A stretch of 64,000 nt of DNA. Origin: Campylorhamphus procurvoides (taxonomy: Eukaryota > Chordata > Aves > Passeriformes > Dendrocolaptidae). How positions within the stretch are numbered: the stretch's first letter is position 1; each line of letters begins with the position of its first letter. This document shows, one piece after another, positions 39,651 to 51,122 of this stretch. The stretch lies in assembly GCA_013396655.1 (NCBI GenBank), contig WBMV01000441.1:515774-579773 (forward strand), read 5' to 3'. A model generated the notes under the pieces. It was not told where the DNA came from. It did not search any database and saw only the letters and a program-made list of their open reading frames with translations. A program made the translations under genes and the position numbers.

Positions 39651-39690
39651 TTATACATACATACATACAGAGTGAGTGAGAGAGAAACAG
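39651..39690. repeat. (CATA)n followed by GA-rich simple sequence
   Basis: Four ATAC-type units run into GAGTGAGTGAGAGAG-like purine repeats. Confidence 0.75.
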
Positions 39691-40090
39691 AGAGAGAAGG
39701 AGAGACAGATGTTCAGGATGTCCCACTGAGAAACAGTTCTTAGAGTAACGTGGAAACCTGTGACTGCTCTAAACAGAGACTTGTTGGCATGTTATTCTAA
39801 GACCTCAGGCTCCTACAGTTTTCACAGGATTTCATACAGCAAACAAAATGGATCCCATGCCAGGATATTGGTGATCCTACATCTATTCATTTGAAGGCTG
39901 GCAATTCTGAGTTATAAAAGATCCTCAACCCAAGTGCCCACATTTGCTGTGGAGGCTCCATCCAACTCATTGTCTTCTTATAAGCATTGCATATTTCCTG
40001 AATATTATTCATATCATACTTTCTACAAAACTCTGTTACCAGAAAGTGCTCTTCTACGGAGAAGTTAGAAGATCAGGGATGAACACAAAC

Positions 40091-40242
40091 CTGTGGGGAT
40101 CATCAGGGTCACAGTTTGGTAGAAAGTTAGTGACAGCTTCTGCCACTTCTTCATTTAACAGCACATCCCAGAGTCCGTCAGTAGCTAGGATCAAAACATC
40201 ATCTGGCCCATGCTCGTACTGCAGGAGGTCATAAACTCTCAC
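40091..40242 (-). CDS. PPM1H: PPM1H exon with the ATDGLWDVL metal-binding motif
   Basis: This exon is 152 bases long: 50 codons plus two bases (AG) of a split Arg codon. It starts right after a TTTTAG acceptor in phase 0 (Val-Arg-Val-Tyr-Asp) and ends at CCCCACAG before GTTTGTG. It encodes VRVYDL, GPDDVLILATDGLWDVL and the helix LNEEVAEAVTNF, then PNCDPDDPH. ATDG is the canonical PP2C motif whose Asp binds the catalytic metal. It is residue 437 when counted from the mammalian C-terminus. Compared with human as I recall it, LLQYEHG replaces a SKYDHG-like segment and DVLLNEE replaces DVLSNEE. These are conservative or surface changes, and no catalytic residue is lost. Confidence 0.97.
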
Positions 40243-43200
40243 CTAAAACAAACAAGAGACATCCATGAAGGAGGAGATTGTCAGACCAGTTTGCAAAACA
40301 TTGCTGAGTCTGGCTGTGAGTTTAGGTTTGACCAAGGCACTGAAATACCTCCCAAGGCACTGCTGGAGTTTGTCTCCAATTTAGCCCTCAACATGGCAAC
40401 CCTTCCTGCTGCAGCTCAGAGTAGCTCAGGTGCTAACCCCAGCCAGGATGGCTGCAAGCATTCCTAAGCCAGGCGCTAAAGCAGGGTGGTGCTGCTTGCT
40501 GCTGCCAGAAGCACTTGAAGCCTCCCCCACCCAGCAGCCTGGTTTCAGTGTGAGGCTCTTCCCTATCACTGGCAGGACTAATCATATGGAAGTTGAATAA
40601 TTTATTTGATGAATTTTTGATATTTTCTAATAAAATATTCACAAATAATTGTTTTCACTATTTGTCTGGATCCATTTAACTCCACCAGATAAACTGCATG
40701 TTTGGAAATGTCTGTCTGGCAGCAGGCATTGCATTCACTTTCCGAAACCTGAGGCAGCTGCTGCAGTCAAGAGTCGTGCCTGAGCAAGTGAGTGGTTCCA
40801 TGAAATGGAGAAAAACTCTTTACCTGTTCAGTCACATGTGTCTGTAAGGAGTTCAGTAGCTAGAGACCGATTCAAGGTCTGTACAAAAGTGAAGCCTATT
40901 CACACTATTAAAATGTCCACTGACTGATCCCTCTGCAGCTCCAATCAGGCTGACCACTGCTGGCACCTCTGTAACACCCTGCCTCTAAACAACTTCCACT
41001 GTCCTCTTCCCAGAGACACCGGAGAAAGCTGGAAGTGGAGGGGCAGTCACGGGGGTGGGGTGCTGCAAGGCCGTCAGCTGAGCCAGAATACGAGCAAAGG
41101 CCATGGAAAATGTTTTAAAGCGAGCCTTTAGCTCGGTGTAACTCCCCTTCCAGTACCCGCTGTGCTCCAGCTGACAAACCGATTCCAATTCCCAGGTTGT
41201 GACGGGGAGCAATTACGAAGCACTCACAGAGCACTTTAATTACCACAGCAACAATCACAGTTTGAAAGACTTGCAACAACCCTGGCAAGGCAGACAGGAG
41301 GAAAGGATCATCTGTACTGAAGTTTGGAAGTGGTGCACCTTGTCACACACCCTGCTCCAGTCTTGGACTCCACTAACAGCAGTGGCAGTCGGAAAATTTG
41401 TCAGTTCGAGCACTTGGCATAACTAGAAAATATGAGCTGTTTTATTCTCCCTCATTGTACACTCTCCCCTTAGAGCCATGAAACAGGCAATACATGTAAA
41501 ATGCCTGGACCTTTTAATGTAATTATACTTTTATGGGACTGCAACAAGTACTGGAGGAAAAATAATAATTAAAAAAAAAATTTATCATCCAGATCTGACT
41601 GCTAATCCTTACCAGTTCGCCTTTCACTCAAAAGCACAAGAAGGTCATTTGTAAAATGTGGCCTTCATTATCTAAGGTAGCAGCTGAATAAGGACTTTGG
41701 AGAGGATTAAATTCAAGGCAAGATACTCTCTTCATTAGAGCATATCTCCTTATTCAGGCTGACTTGAAAAAGATATAGAAAAATCCCTATATGCAGCACA
41801 GCTCTCATCTCGAGCTCATTGCATGGAAATCAGTAGCTGTCATAGCCCCCATTCTCAGAATTTAGTTCAGCCTCCTAACAGCCCACAGTTTCAACTCGGA
41901 AATCACTGGGGTGTGGAGGGTAAGTGGGCCAACACAACCATCAATATGCAGCACACATTCTGGTCAGATCTCTTGGGGACTAGCAAATATTTGAGAAAAT
42001 ATCAGCGTTAATGCTCAGGGATGCACTCAGTGCCAAGCCCCTCACAGGGCTAACCAAGCTTGGAACATCAGTACTGGGAAAAACACATCTGCCATGGCTG
42101 CCCAATGCAGGCAAAGGTGAAACTAAAGGCATGCACCGCTGATTTGAACCCTCCTGAAACAAACAGTCTTGTCTGACTGGGGAGCGGCACTGGGGCAGAT
42201 AAGAAACTTGTCAAAGCTACTTGCAGCCAATCCACAGGTCAAAACGCAAGAGCAACATCAAGAACATGTTTTGTTTTGCGAGAAATGGAAAAAAAAAACA
42301 AAAAGCAATCACTGATTTATTGGGTAATCTGAGATACTTCCTAAAAGGACAAGCTTTGTGAACAGAGCACCTCCAGAAAGGCATGCACTGAGATGTAACT
42401 AGGTGTCAGAAGAGGTGCAGAGAAGAGTGGAGTGAGCAATAAGGGATGTTAGGCTGGTCCCTAGGCTAAGGAAAAGGGAGTGCCAAGGTTACAGGAGACA
42501 AGCCTGGGGCAACTTCAGGTAAGAGTCTTGCATACAAAGACCAGTTGGACATGCAACAAAATGTTCACTGAAATGCAGCTTTGCCTGTCTTCCAGTTAAC
42601 CTCAAGTGCTTCCTTTCTGTCTTTCCCTGGATTTCTAAAATACAGCTGTAGGTGCCCCTAGTATGTTACTGACAAAAAGGAGTTAAAGCTGTCCACTCTG
42701 TTGCAGGTTTAGCTTATGTTCACAGACCAACTTGCCCAGGCACAGAAAGTAGCCAGCTCCTAACCCTTCATTTTTCTGCTAAGAGCTTTCTTTTAGTTCT
42801 TACTTGGCTCAGTGAGGGTCTCTTACAGTAGCAGCATGTGCCTTCAGCTGGACACGGAGCAGTGTGACAGCACAGCTCCTGGGGGCACACGGGTTGGACA
42901 GCATCACCAAGGCATGTGGAGCAGAAGCTCAGACCAGCAGGGCTCAATGAACATCCACTCCACACTCATCTCACAGGGTGCAACACTCCACAGTAGCAAA
43001 AACAGCTCATTGACTGCAATGGAAATGACTACTTCATTTTATTTTTTTTTAAATTCTGGAGTCAACCTTCCCAGTGACTGTCTCCCTCCTGCAGCTGTAT
43101 TTTAGGGAGTAAACAGTGAGGTTTAAGTGATGTTCTGACTGTGACACACGTTTAGCCCTGTTTGTGCAGGTAACAACTGGCCAGACAATGACTGGCAGTG

Positions 43201-44269
43201 CAGAGGTTTCCTTAACTATTGCTGCACCCTTGACAAATTTTCTAACAATGCCATCCTGAATCTTCAGTTTATCCCTCATGAATTGCTGCTTCTGCAGCCA
43301 GACATCAATCCTGATAGTGCCTCACAGAAATTGCGTCCTCTGCCCAAATGCCTTGGAGCACCTGTGCACCATCTCTGACTCCCATGCTGCCCTGAGAATC
43401 TTTTTGGCAATTCCCCCAGCCTACCAGCCCCTTCTGTGCTGTCCTGGTAAGGCTTCTCACTCTTTATCTTTCTGAAGCATCGGGGTAGTCCTCAAAGAAG
43501 CCCAGTTTAGCCTCTATACTTCTACTACCCACTGATGTCTTACTTGATGGAAAGCAACTGACCTGTTAACCAGCTAAACGACATTAGTAACCAGAAAATG
43601 TAAAAAGCCAACTATAAAGAAGAAGCAGCAGAACCTCAGCAGCAGAGGCAGCCATGATAATAAGTACTGGGCTACCCTTAAATCCTATACATAGGATAGT
43701 ACTAGTTAACCTGACTAGTGCTTAAGGATCTGCTGATAGGTAACAGTGGACACACAGCACTAGAGTCCATAGTCACCCACAACATCCTTCTGAATGTGTG
43801 TTATGCAGTTTGTCATGTAACATCTTTATTCAATCCAGGTATTTGTTTCTCATATTACTCACCTACACGCAGTCAAAATCGTTGAGAAAACCGCTCTGGG
43901 GAAGCAATGAACAAACAGGTGGGCTGGTTTTATGTTTACATTTACAAATGGATCTACCCACTGGACAAAACCTGCCTTTGGCTGCTGAAAGGGACCACGG
44001 CAGCTCTGAGAAAGCACTGTGGTTTCTTTTCTAGGTTTGTTTTTAAGAGGAAGTCAAGGAGAGTCCCTGCAGCTCAAAAACCATTCACAAAAGAGTGACA
44101 TGTGAGCCTGCAGCCATCTGAGGTGCTCCTCAGCATCTGGCCTCAGGGCAATTCCAGCTAAACAACAGCCTGTATTCACTCGCCTGCACTATTGATCAAC
44201 TGGGCTACTTCAATAAATTAAGCCCTTATTTAATTGTATCGTCCCTTTTTATGCACAGTGTTATCCAGT

Positions 44270-44640
44270 GCAGCTTCGCTGGCAAACGACAAGATCTTTC
44301 AATATCACCCTCCAAGTAATTTATATGTAAATAATAAAAAGCGGGTCCCAACACTGCTCCCTGCAGCACTCACCAATTAATCTCCTTTTAGCTTTTTACT
44401 GCCACCCTTTGTTTCCTGCCCTTTAGCCAATTTCCAGTAAACTGTGCCAACTTTCCACTTAGTCTGTAGCTTCATATCTTTTATATTAATAACCTGTGAT
44501 GCAGAACAGTTTCACAAACATTTTCTGAGAAATCAAAGTGCTCCTGCAAGAGCATCTACTGCATTTATTATTCTTTTTTAAATTCTCTTGTAGACATAAC
44601 TTGGAAGGACCTCAAGCCACTAAAGTGTGGTGTTTGCTTC
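44270..44640 (-). repeat. Ancient LINE-like (CR1/L3-type) fragment, antisense
   Basis: The + strand reads like the reverse complement of an old vertebrate CR1-like LINE RT region. Segments in order are GGGTCCCAACACTGCTCCC and GCAGCACTCACCA, then CCACCCTTTGTTTCCTGCCC and TTTAGCCAATTTCCAGTAA, then GAAATCAAAGTGCTCC and GCATCTACTGCATTTATT. This order matches a widespread ancient repeat as I remember it. It is far more diverged than the three CR1 copies on the left and is visible only as scattered blocks. Confidence 0.4.
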
Positions 44641-46459
44641 CTGAAACTACCTTGACTTCCTTTGATCATACAGTACTTCTCTGTGCATCGGCCTTACTTA
44701 CTCCTTTCAACAGCATATTTCCAAAAGATTTCTCGAGAAGGCAGATGTAAATCTAAAATGGTCTCCTTGGACATATTTGTGCAGTTGTCAAAGAGATTTT
44801 ATTAACATAATGGAACAAGAAAAATACTCCTTCATGCCCTTCTTATCATTTGCTGTGGTGGCTGGCTTCAGGTTCATCACTGGCAAGGGCCAAATGCTGC
44901 CACTAGAGCCATATCTTTCCCCATCAAATGGCTGGGCTGCCATTAAAAAAATTTTGGAATAAAATTCTGCTTTACAGCTGCAACAAGGTAGCTCTGACTA
45001 CGCTTTGAAAAGCAGAATTTCCTGCTGAAAGCTTTCAAATTAACTGTACCATTATGAAAAATAAATATTTAATTCCACGCCAGAGAGCCTCAGCCATGGC
45101 TTGCCTGCTTTGTGCTACTCCAGTTCATTATAAGAGGTTTAAATCTCTAGAGCTCACCAACCTGCAGAAGTCCTCCAAATCTGGCCTCGTAACAGCTGAG
45201 CCACTGAATACTGATTACATTTGTCAGTCTTGTCTCCATGACTTCTCCTCCCATAGCCTGGCACTCTATCAAAGTATCATTTTACACCACCCTCAAATTA
45301 CTATTACATGTCTATTTCTGGATGTGGTCTCAGGGATGCTCACCTTTCCTTGAGCTAAATTTTGGTGGATATGGAATACCAGAGCATTGTCATTCTGGAA
45401 CTAGAATGTTCTGAAAACTCACCATGTTGCCCCTGACTTGGGAAAGGACATTGTAATTATGGCACAGAAACAGAAGCCAGAGGACTTGGATCCTCCCTCT
45501 GTCACGACTCACTGTGCGCCTTAATTTCCTGTGCCTCCCGATTTCCAGGTCTGGAAACCACACATTGTGCTTCCCTACCTCTATATAAACAATTTGAAAC
45601 CCAGTGCTGCACAAGGGCCAAATATGACTGCTGCTTGATGCCACTGCCTTTGCTTCCAAGAGCCAAGCTTCCCAGATGGCTGCATAAAGATGTTTCTTAA
45701 TGCTGGTTTCTGTGCAAGGTGCACTGTCCACGTATGGACAAAACATGTCAGGGAAAAACACAAAGAGTTAAGGCACTGCAGATCTTTCCGGGAAGAGAAG
45801 GAAAAGATGAATAAGAAAAGGAGGTGCAATGGAAAGCAACTTGGAGCATATGCTACTTCCTCAAGGGGGGTTTTTTGCCAGTATCTCTAAATTAAGGTGC
45901 TAGTTCTTTCATTCCTCCTCCTGCCCTTGTACATTTCTGCTGAATTTAGCTGTGAAGGGGGTGTGGAAACAAAGCCTATTTTGCTTCCCTTTTGCAAAGC
46001 AGTTAAGAGATCCTGAAACGTGGATAGCATACAAACTGGATGCCATATTCCAGAATTTGAACACATACAGACACATTCCACACAAATCAGAAAAGCCCAT
46101 GAGAAGTGTTGGTTTATACACACAGACAAATAGTGCTGCAGCAATTGGCAGAGATGATACTGCTGGGATGCTGTGCTGCAGCCATTATGTACCCCAGAAA
46201 CACTGGGTCTCAGCATGCCAGAAAGAAAAATAAATAGGTAGAATTGCATAATTTTTCTGGCATTAAACAAATCCATCACAGTGATGAGGCCAGAGCTACT
46301 GCCTGCCTGTCTGAGGAGAACAAGAGCAGGTCACAAGTAAGGGACACTATACATTCAAAAGGGGAGAGGGAAAGTACACAACTGATAGCAAGGAAACATG
46401 AAGAAGGGGCGGTCTATAGATCTATCCCTTTTCTTCAGGACCAGAATGTCTCATCACTT

Positions 46460-46540
46460 TTAAAATTTTTATTTTAATAATTGAAATATTAATATATAAT
46501 TTATATCTAATAAATATATATATATAAAATTTTTATATAG
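46460..46540. repeat. AT-rich simple repeat
   Basis: About 80 bases with almost no G or C, mostly (TA)n and TTAATAAT-like units. Confidence 0.85.
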
Positions 46541-46839
46541 GCACAGAGACAAGAGACGACCACACCGCTACTCTGTGGAGCAAGAAAGATTGACGTTAGT
46601 CACAGGGTGGATTGTGGTGGTGCATCCTTCCTCCCTGCTCCTCCTCAGGCCACACTATAATCTCAGAAATGCTCATTAGGCTTCAGTCTTGATGAGCAGG
46701 ACCTGGGCTAAGCTCCTCTTGAGCTTATGAGAAACACTGCCTGCACCCAGGAACTTACACTGCCTAGTAAGTGGATGGGTTTTTTTCAAACACCCTTGGA
46801 AACTTGATTTTCTTGTCTGAATAACAACTCAAATACAAC

Positions 46840-46873
46840 AACATTATAACAAAGTTAACATTATAACAAAGTT
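46840..46873. repeat. 17-base tandem duplication
   Basis: The unit AACATTATAACAAAGTT occurs twice in a row without mismatch, at 46840-46856 and 46857-46873. Confidence 0.9.
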
Positions 46874-46899
46874 ACCAAACTTTCAAAGAAGGTTACTAA

Positions 46900-47796
46900 G
46901 CCAAATTGCATCCCGAACAGAAAATTACTTTGACTAACGCCAACTCTCTTGCAACCCTATAAGCAGTGGTCCTAAGTGAGACCCTTTGAGCTGTCCGGGA
47001 CTGCAGAGGGCTGTGACCTGCACTCTCTCTCTTGTCAGAGCCTCTCGGAGCCAGTGAACTCTCGAGTTTGCTGCACTGGCAGGACCATTGCTGAACTCCA
47101 ATGACAGAGCCTCGGCTGACAACCCCATTCCTCGAGGCTCAGCCCTTCACCTGTTGAGAAGATGCAAAAGCATCCTACGTGAGTACTTCATTGCATTCAA
47201 GGCGAATTTTTCACAGGTATGCACCTTGTACACAGGTACATCTGTGTGTGTACAAGTGTGACTATGCTGTAGCAAACTTACTATGAAAGTTGCTCTCTTA
47301 GATTCTCAGATACATTAGATTTGTAAGTTCAGCCAATAAGTGAGTTACTGTTGTGGTCAGAGTAAATTCTATAGAATCTTTTTTTAAATTGATTAAATTA
47401 GGCTATTGATTAAATGTTGTAAAGTTTAAGTACTGTTAAAACCTGTAGGCCTAACTGTTGACTGTTGGTCAAATCTGAGGCTAAGTTTGGCAAGGAGACC
47501 ACTCTGAACCTTGTGACTCAGTGGGAGGGTCTTCCTTATTCTTTCTTTATCCTTATCCTTTCTGATCCTTATCCTTTTTTGTCCCCTGCCTCCACATAGA
47601 TAATTTTTGGTTGTCTTTAGTTTAAGATTGATTGATTTTAGATTTCAGTCCAATTTTTCTGTGTGCTTCAAGCATCTAGTAAGTAGCAGAGCAAACCTTG
47701 CCAACTTTGTCAAACTTCCATTTTAATATTAAACCTGCTTTAGTCAATAGCTTTGCCAGTGATTCTTTGAGCAACCTAAAGCACTCCTTCGAGACA
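46900..47796 (+). repeat. Candidate solo LTR of an avian endogenous retrovirus
   Basis: This block of about 0.9 kb has LTR-like order: a TATA-like CCCTATAAGCAG near 46955, then GAGCTGTCCGGGACTGC and CTTGTCAGAGCCTCTC with elevated CpG, then a donor-like CTACGTGAGTAC near 47176. A pyrimidine-rich CCTTATCC stretch follows near 47.55 kb, and a 3' end with AATATTAAACCTGCTTTAG and GCCAGTGATTCTTTGAGC closes in GAGACA near 47796. The text resembles an avian LTR family as I recall it. No gag, pol or env sequence is next to it, so it would be a solo LTR. The 5' limit and flanking target duplication could not be fixed. Relative to PPM1H it lies antisense, the orientation usually tolerated in introns. 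Confidence 0.45.
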
Positions 47797-48867
47797 AATT
47801 GGTCTTAAAGATGTTGTAATCAAGGTTATTTTAATAATTTTGTTCCTTCCTAGCAATATGATGTCATTTGTGTGTTTTCATTCTCTCATACTGCTATAGC
47901 AAGCAGTAAATTCAAGATCAAATACTGGATATGTTTAAAACTTCAGCAAGCCCATGGAGAGTGGAAAGTTTTCAGCATTTGGGCCATGGAAGCAATGCCG
48001 CGTCTCTTTGTGCTGCCATCAGCTGGTTTGCCCTTGCTTAATATTTTAGGAAAAATATGTGACATCTGTTCCTTGACATAGGGACTGGAATGCAGTTACA
48101 GAGGGTTAAAACCCAAGGTTTGCATGTTCCTTGTTAACAAACACATTCAAATCCCTTTGGAAAGCTTGATGTCCTTCACTGCAAGGTCTCTCGTGGTTAA
48201 AAACTGGACGGAATTGCTCGTAATGAGGCAGTTCAAAATGAAGGAGGCATTTAAAACTACCCTAATCTGAATACTGCATCATCTCCTCATTACCCCATCA
48301 TTTGGGAATGCACACTGTCATTATTTGGTGTTTGCGCAAAACCATCATAAAGAATTAAGAACTGAATGTTAAGGGACAGACAGATGGAAGCATAAAGTAC
48401 GCTTCCTATGGATCTTGGCATTTTCTTGCTTAAGAATTGATCCTGTATCCTTGGTATAATGCAGGATATTATGCTGCTGTGGAAGACATCCATCTGGAGT
48501 ACACAGATTTACACCTTATGTGCAGGAAGCATGGTGTAGGCCTCGACAGGAGCTGGAGCACAGGAAGATGTGGGGAGAGATGTGTCTGCCACACTGAACA
48601 GCAAGGCTATGAGATAACCATAGACCAGGGAGTGAGAAGAAATCAGTGCTCAGCCAGGGATGAGGAGCAACCAGAGCTAGGGCACATAGCTGGGGAACTT
48701 CCAATGTTCCCACTGCGTGGATGTTAGTGTCATGCTGCACCTTTGGAAAGGAAAGAATGTTACCTCAACTGGACCACAATCAGACTGGATGATTTGAGAA
48801 CAAATAAGGACACTCAATAGGTTTATTTCCTTCTCAAAAATCAGATAGTTGAACCTTGGCTCCTTAC

Positions 48868-48975
48868 CTCAGGAGATGATGACAGGAAAGGTTTGATGTA
48901 TATATTGGAGTCGTGCACTTTCAGGTCATGGTCTCCCAGTCCTCGTGTCACTCCAATCGTGGCCATAACCCGAGC
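48868..48975 (-). CDS. PPM1H: PPM1H exon with the GVTRGLGD motif
   Basis: This 108-base exon has exactly 36 codons and phase 0 at both ends. It follows a TATTTCCAG acceptor and precedes a GTAAGG donor. It encodes ARVMATIGVTRGLGDHDLK, then VHDSNIYIKPFLSSSPE. GVTRGLGDHDLK corresponds to the PP2C motif usually written SRALGD, which lies on the catalytic beta-sandwich. The run SSSPE differs by one residue from the mammalian SSAPE I recall. Residues are 380-415 by mammalian numbering. Confidence 0.97.
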
Positions 48976-50653
48976 CTGGAAATACAAAAAGGCAACGGGA
49001 TCAAATCTTGTTACTTGCACTGTGTCAATAGGGGAAGAGATAACATTCCTACTTTATAACTGCTACAGTTAGGGATGAATTCCACTTTTTTTCCAGAAGC
49101 TCTAGATTTAACATTGCTAATCAACATCAAAGCTTTTCGTCTTCATGTCATCTCCATTTTCCTCATTATTCCAAGCTTTGTATTCATCCAGATCCCACTC
49201 TGTGTACACCCATTTTAGACTGTGACTATCTGTAAGGGACTGGGACTATGGAAACCTAACCCAGTCACCCTGCTGCCCACAGCAGTCTATGAGAGCATTC
49301 ATTCAGCAAATTATACTGTTAGTACAACAGGTTTTATAAAGAGGATGAGGAACTTAATTACTCACATAAGGAAATTGTGGCATTTTCCTATTGACATGTT
49401 GTTGTATATTCCCTCTAACAAGGAAAAGTGCCAAGGACCGCCTTAAATTGCTGAACACACAGGTGGCAGGGGCACTTACCACAGTGCTCTCTTTCGTGGA
49501 GAGTCAGTCTACGGCAGGTCTGCGGTTACCTCAGGTCTATCACTTCCATCCCCAAGCATCTCCCTCTGTGACGTGAGTTGTCTCCCAAGAGCTGCTGGGC
49601 TCTACTTCATTAATTCTTTTCCAAAGACTGACCAGGCAGAACCCTCACAGGGAGCCAGGCTCTCTACGGTCTGTGTATTGCTTCCCCAAACTCCAGCTCA
49701 GCCATAGCAGCTTGTGAACAAGGGAGCTCACAGCACCAATAGCTTCACTAACTCCTGGCTCCATAAGGCATGAAGAAAGTAAATTAAAAAGATGTGCATG
49801 AAGCATTTTGCAAATAATTATAAACCTAACCAAATTCAGAGACAAGCTGCAGGTTTGAACTTTCAAAATTTGGACTAATTCTGAAGAGTGTCTATTTATG
49901 CAATGAGATAAGAACTTGATGCAGCAGGGGAGCACTATTTAGAAACACAGCAAGCATACAAATATCAGCAAACTGACACCACTGCATCCTTATATTGATC
50001 CTGTTGCTGCATACAGCTAAGCTTGCTGGGACCTGCACTAATGATCTCGCTGTTCTTAATCACAGAGCTGGAAACAAAGAGCACCCAAACAGAACAGTGC
50101 TTCTCCCTTTCGAGAAAAACCATCAACCTCCACACATCAGAAAAATTCAACAGTGAGTTCATGTACACTAGCTGAAGAAGGTCCAGTTAAGGGGTGTTAT
50201 ACTTTACAAATTCTGCCTTGATCCCTCCCCTTCCTAAATTACAGTTTCGTATCTCAAAGCACTACTAAATATCTTCCTGCCTTGTTTCAGTAAACACAAG
50301 GTATGTTGCTATCTTCATCCAGCCTAGTTATATCTTACAATGAAGCAGGACCATTTTAAGTCCATTATTTCATACAGTCTCATTGCAGCATATTTACAAT
50401 GAGAGTAAAACAAAAGCAAACCGAACAAATTACTATGTTTGCTATAAAAATGCATTTTAGTATGTTGAGCTCTCCCTGCCACCCCCCAGACATGAGACTG
50501 ATTTATGACAGGACCAAGATATTCTTTAAAGCTGTCAAAACAATAAAATAAAGAGATACTGAGTGGAAAACACTGGACTGCCACAGGCTAAACTGAGTGG
50601 TAAACAGCACAAAATTCCTTCTTCCTTTTCCTGAGGAAAGCAAACGTGCCCAC
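48976..50653 (-). other. PPM1H: PPM1H intron (1.7 kb)
   Basis: This is the shortest complete intron in the window, with a GTGGGC donor and an AG acceptor. No repeat or nested gene was recognised. Confidence 0.8.
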
Positions 50654-50717
50654 CTTCTTGCCTTCTCCGTATATAAGGGGAAACTTCAAGTCATCTTCCT
50701 CAATGGTTTTGTATGCC
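50654..50717 (-). CDS. PPM1H: PPM1H small exon (AYKTIEEDDLKFPLIYGEGKK)
   Basis: This 64-base exon consists of one base that completes the split Trp codon (TG from the previous exon plus G) and 21 codons, AYKTIEEDDLKF followed by PLIYGEGKK. It follows a CCCCCCACAG acceptor and ends AAGAAG before GTGGGC. The segment matches the region between the flap-adjacent FNMTGW and the ARVMATIG strand in PPM1H. The GTGGGC donor is weaker than the others, but the frame and protein match leave little doubt. Residues are 359-379 by mammalian numbering. Confidence 0.95.
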
Positions 50718-51046
50718 CTGTGGGGGGAGGACAAATAGCATTTACAAAGCTTGCACTCAATTAGTGACCCAGTGCCCGAAACAAGCAGCTGTGATTTAAA
50801 AAAAGGAAAAAAAATTGTTATTTTTCCTAGGGACTCTGTCTTTGAGCCAAGATGTAAATTTCTTTTTCTGCAGAAAGGTTTTCTGTAAATAATCATCTAT
50901 TTCACTGAAAGGAAAAGTGAAGACAGAGAAATATCTAATGTGCCAGGCTGCTCCTACTGCTTGCAAAGAAAGAGGTGGACTGCAATAACCTCCTAGTCAG
51001 GTAAGATAACATTGGATATAGTAGCAACTATACCATAATACAGTGT

Positions 51047-51122
51047 CACAAAAAAAGCAAATCCAACCAACCAAAACTACAAACAAACAAAAAATCCCAA
51101 CAAACAAAACAATCCCAAATCC
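51047..51122. repeat. A/C-rich low-complexity stretch
   Basis: This stretch consists of AAAC, AACC and CAAAC units over about 75 bases. Confidence 0.8.

Larger units (their letters stand above)
34094..40090 (-). other. PPM1H: PPM1H intron before the last coding exon
   Basis: This 6.0 kb intron has a GT donor (GTTTGTG) at 40090 and an AG acceptor at 34094. It holds a (GT)n run at 35431-35447 and a short (CATA)n run near 39655. No CR1 copy, nested gene or strong reading frame was seen. Confidence 0.8.
40243..48867 (-). other. PPM1H: PPM1H intron between the GVTRGLGD and ATDG exons
   Basis: This 8.6 kb intron has a GTAAGG donor at 48867 and a TTTTAG acceptor. It contains an AT-rich repeat at 46.46-46.54 kb, a 17-base tandem duplication at 46840-46873, a solo-LTR-like block at about 46.9-47.8 kb and an old LINE-like fragment at about 44.27-44.64 kb. 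Open frames inside it (for example 45887-46279) show no domain. Confidence 0.75.

Noticed and set aside
45887..46279. 130-codon open frame on the - strand in a PPM1H intron
   Set aside because: It has no recognisable domain, no flanking splice sites that fit PPM1H phase, and overlaps other equally unconvincing frames.
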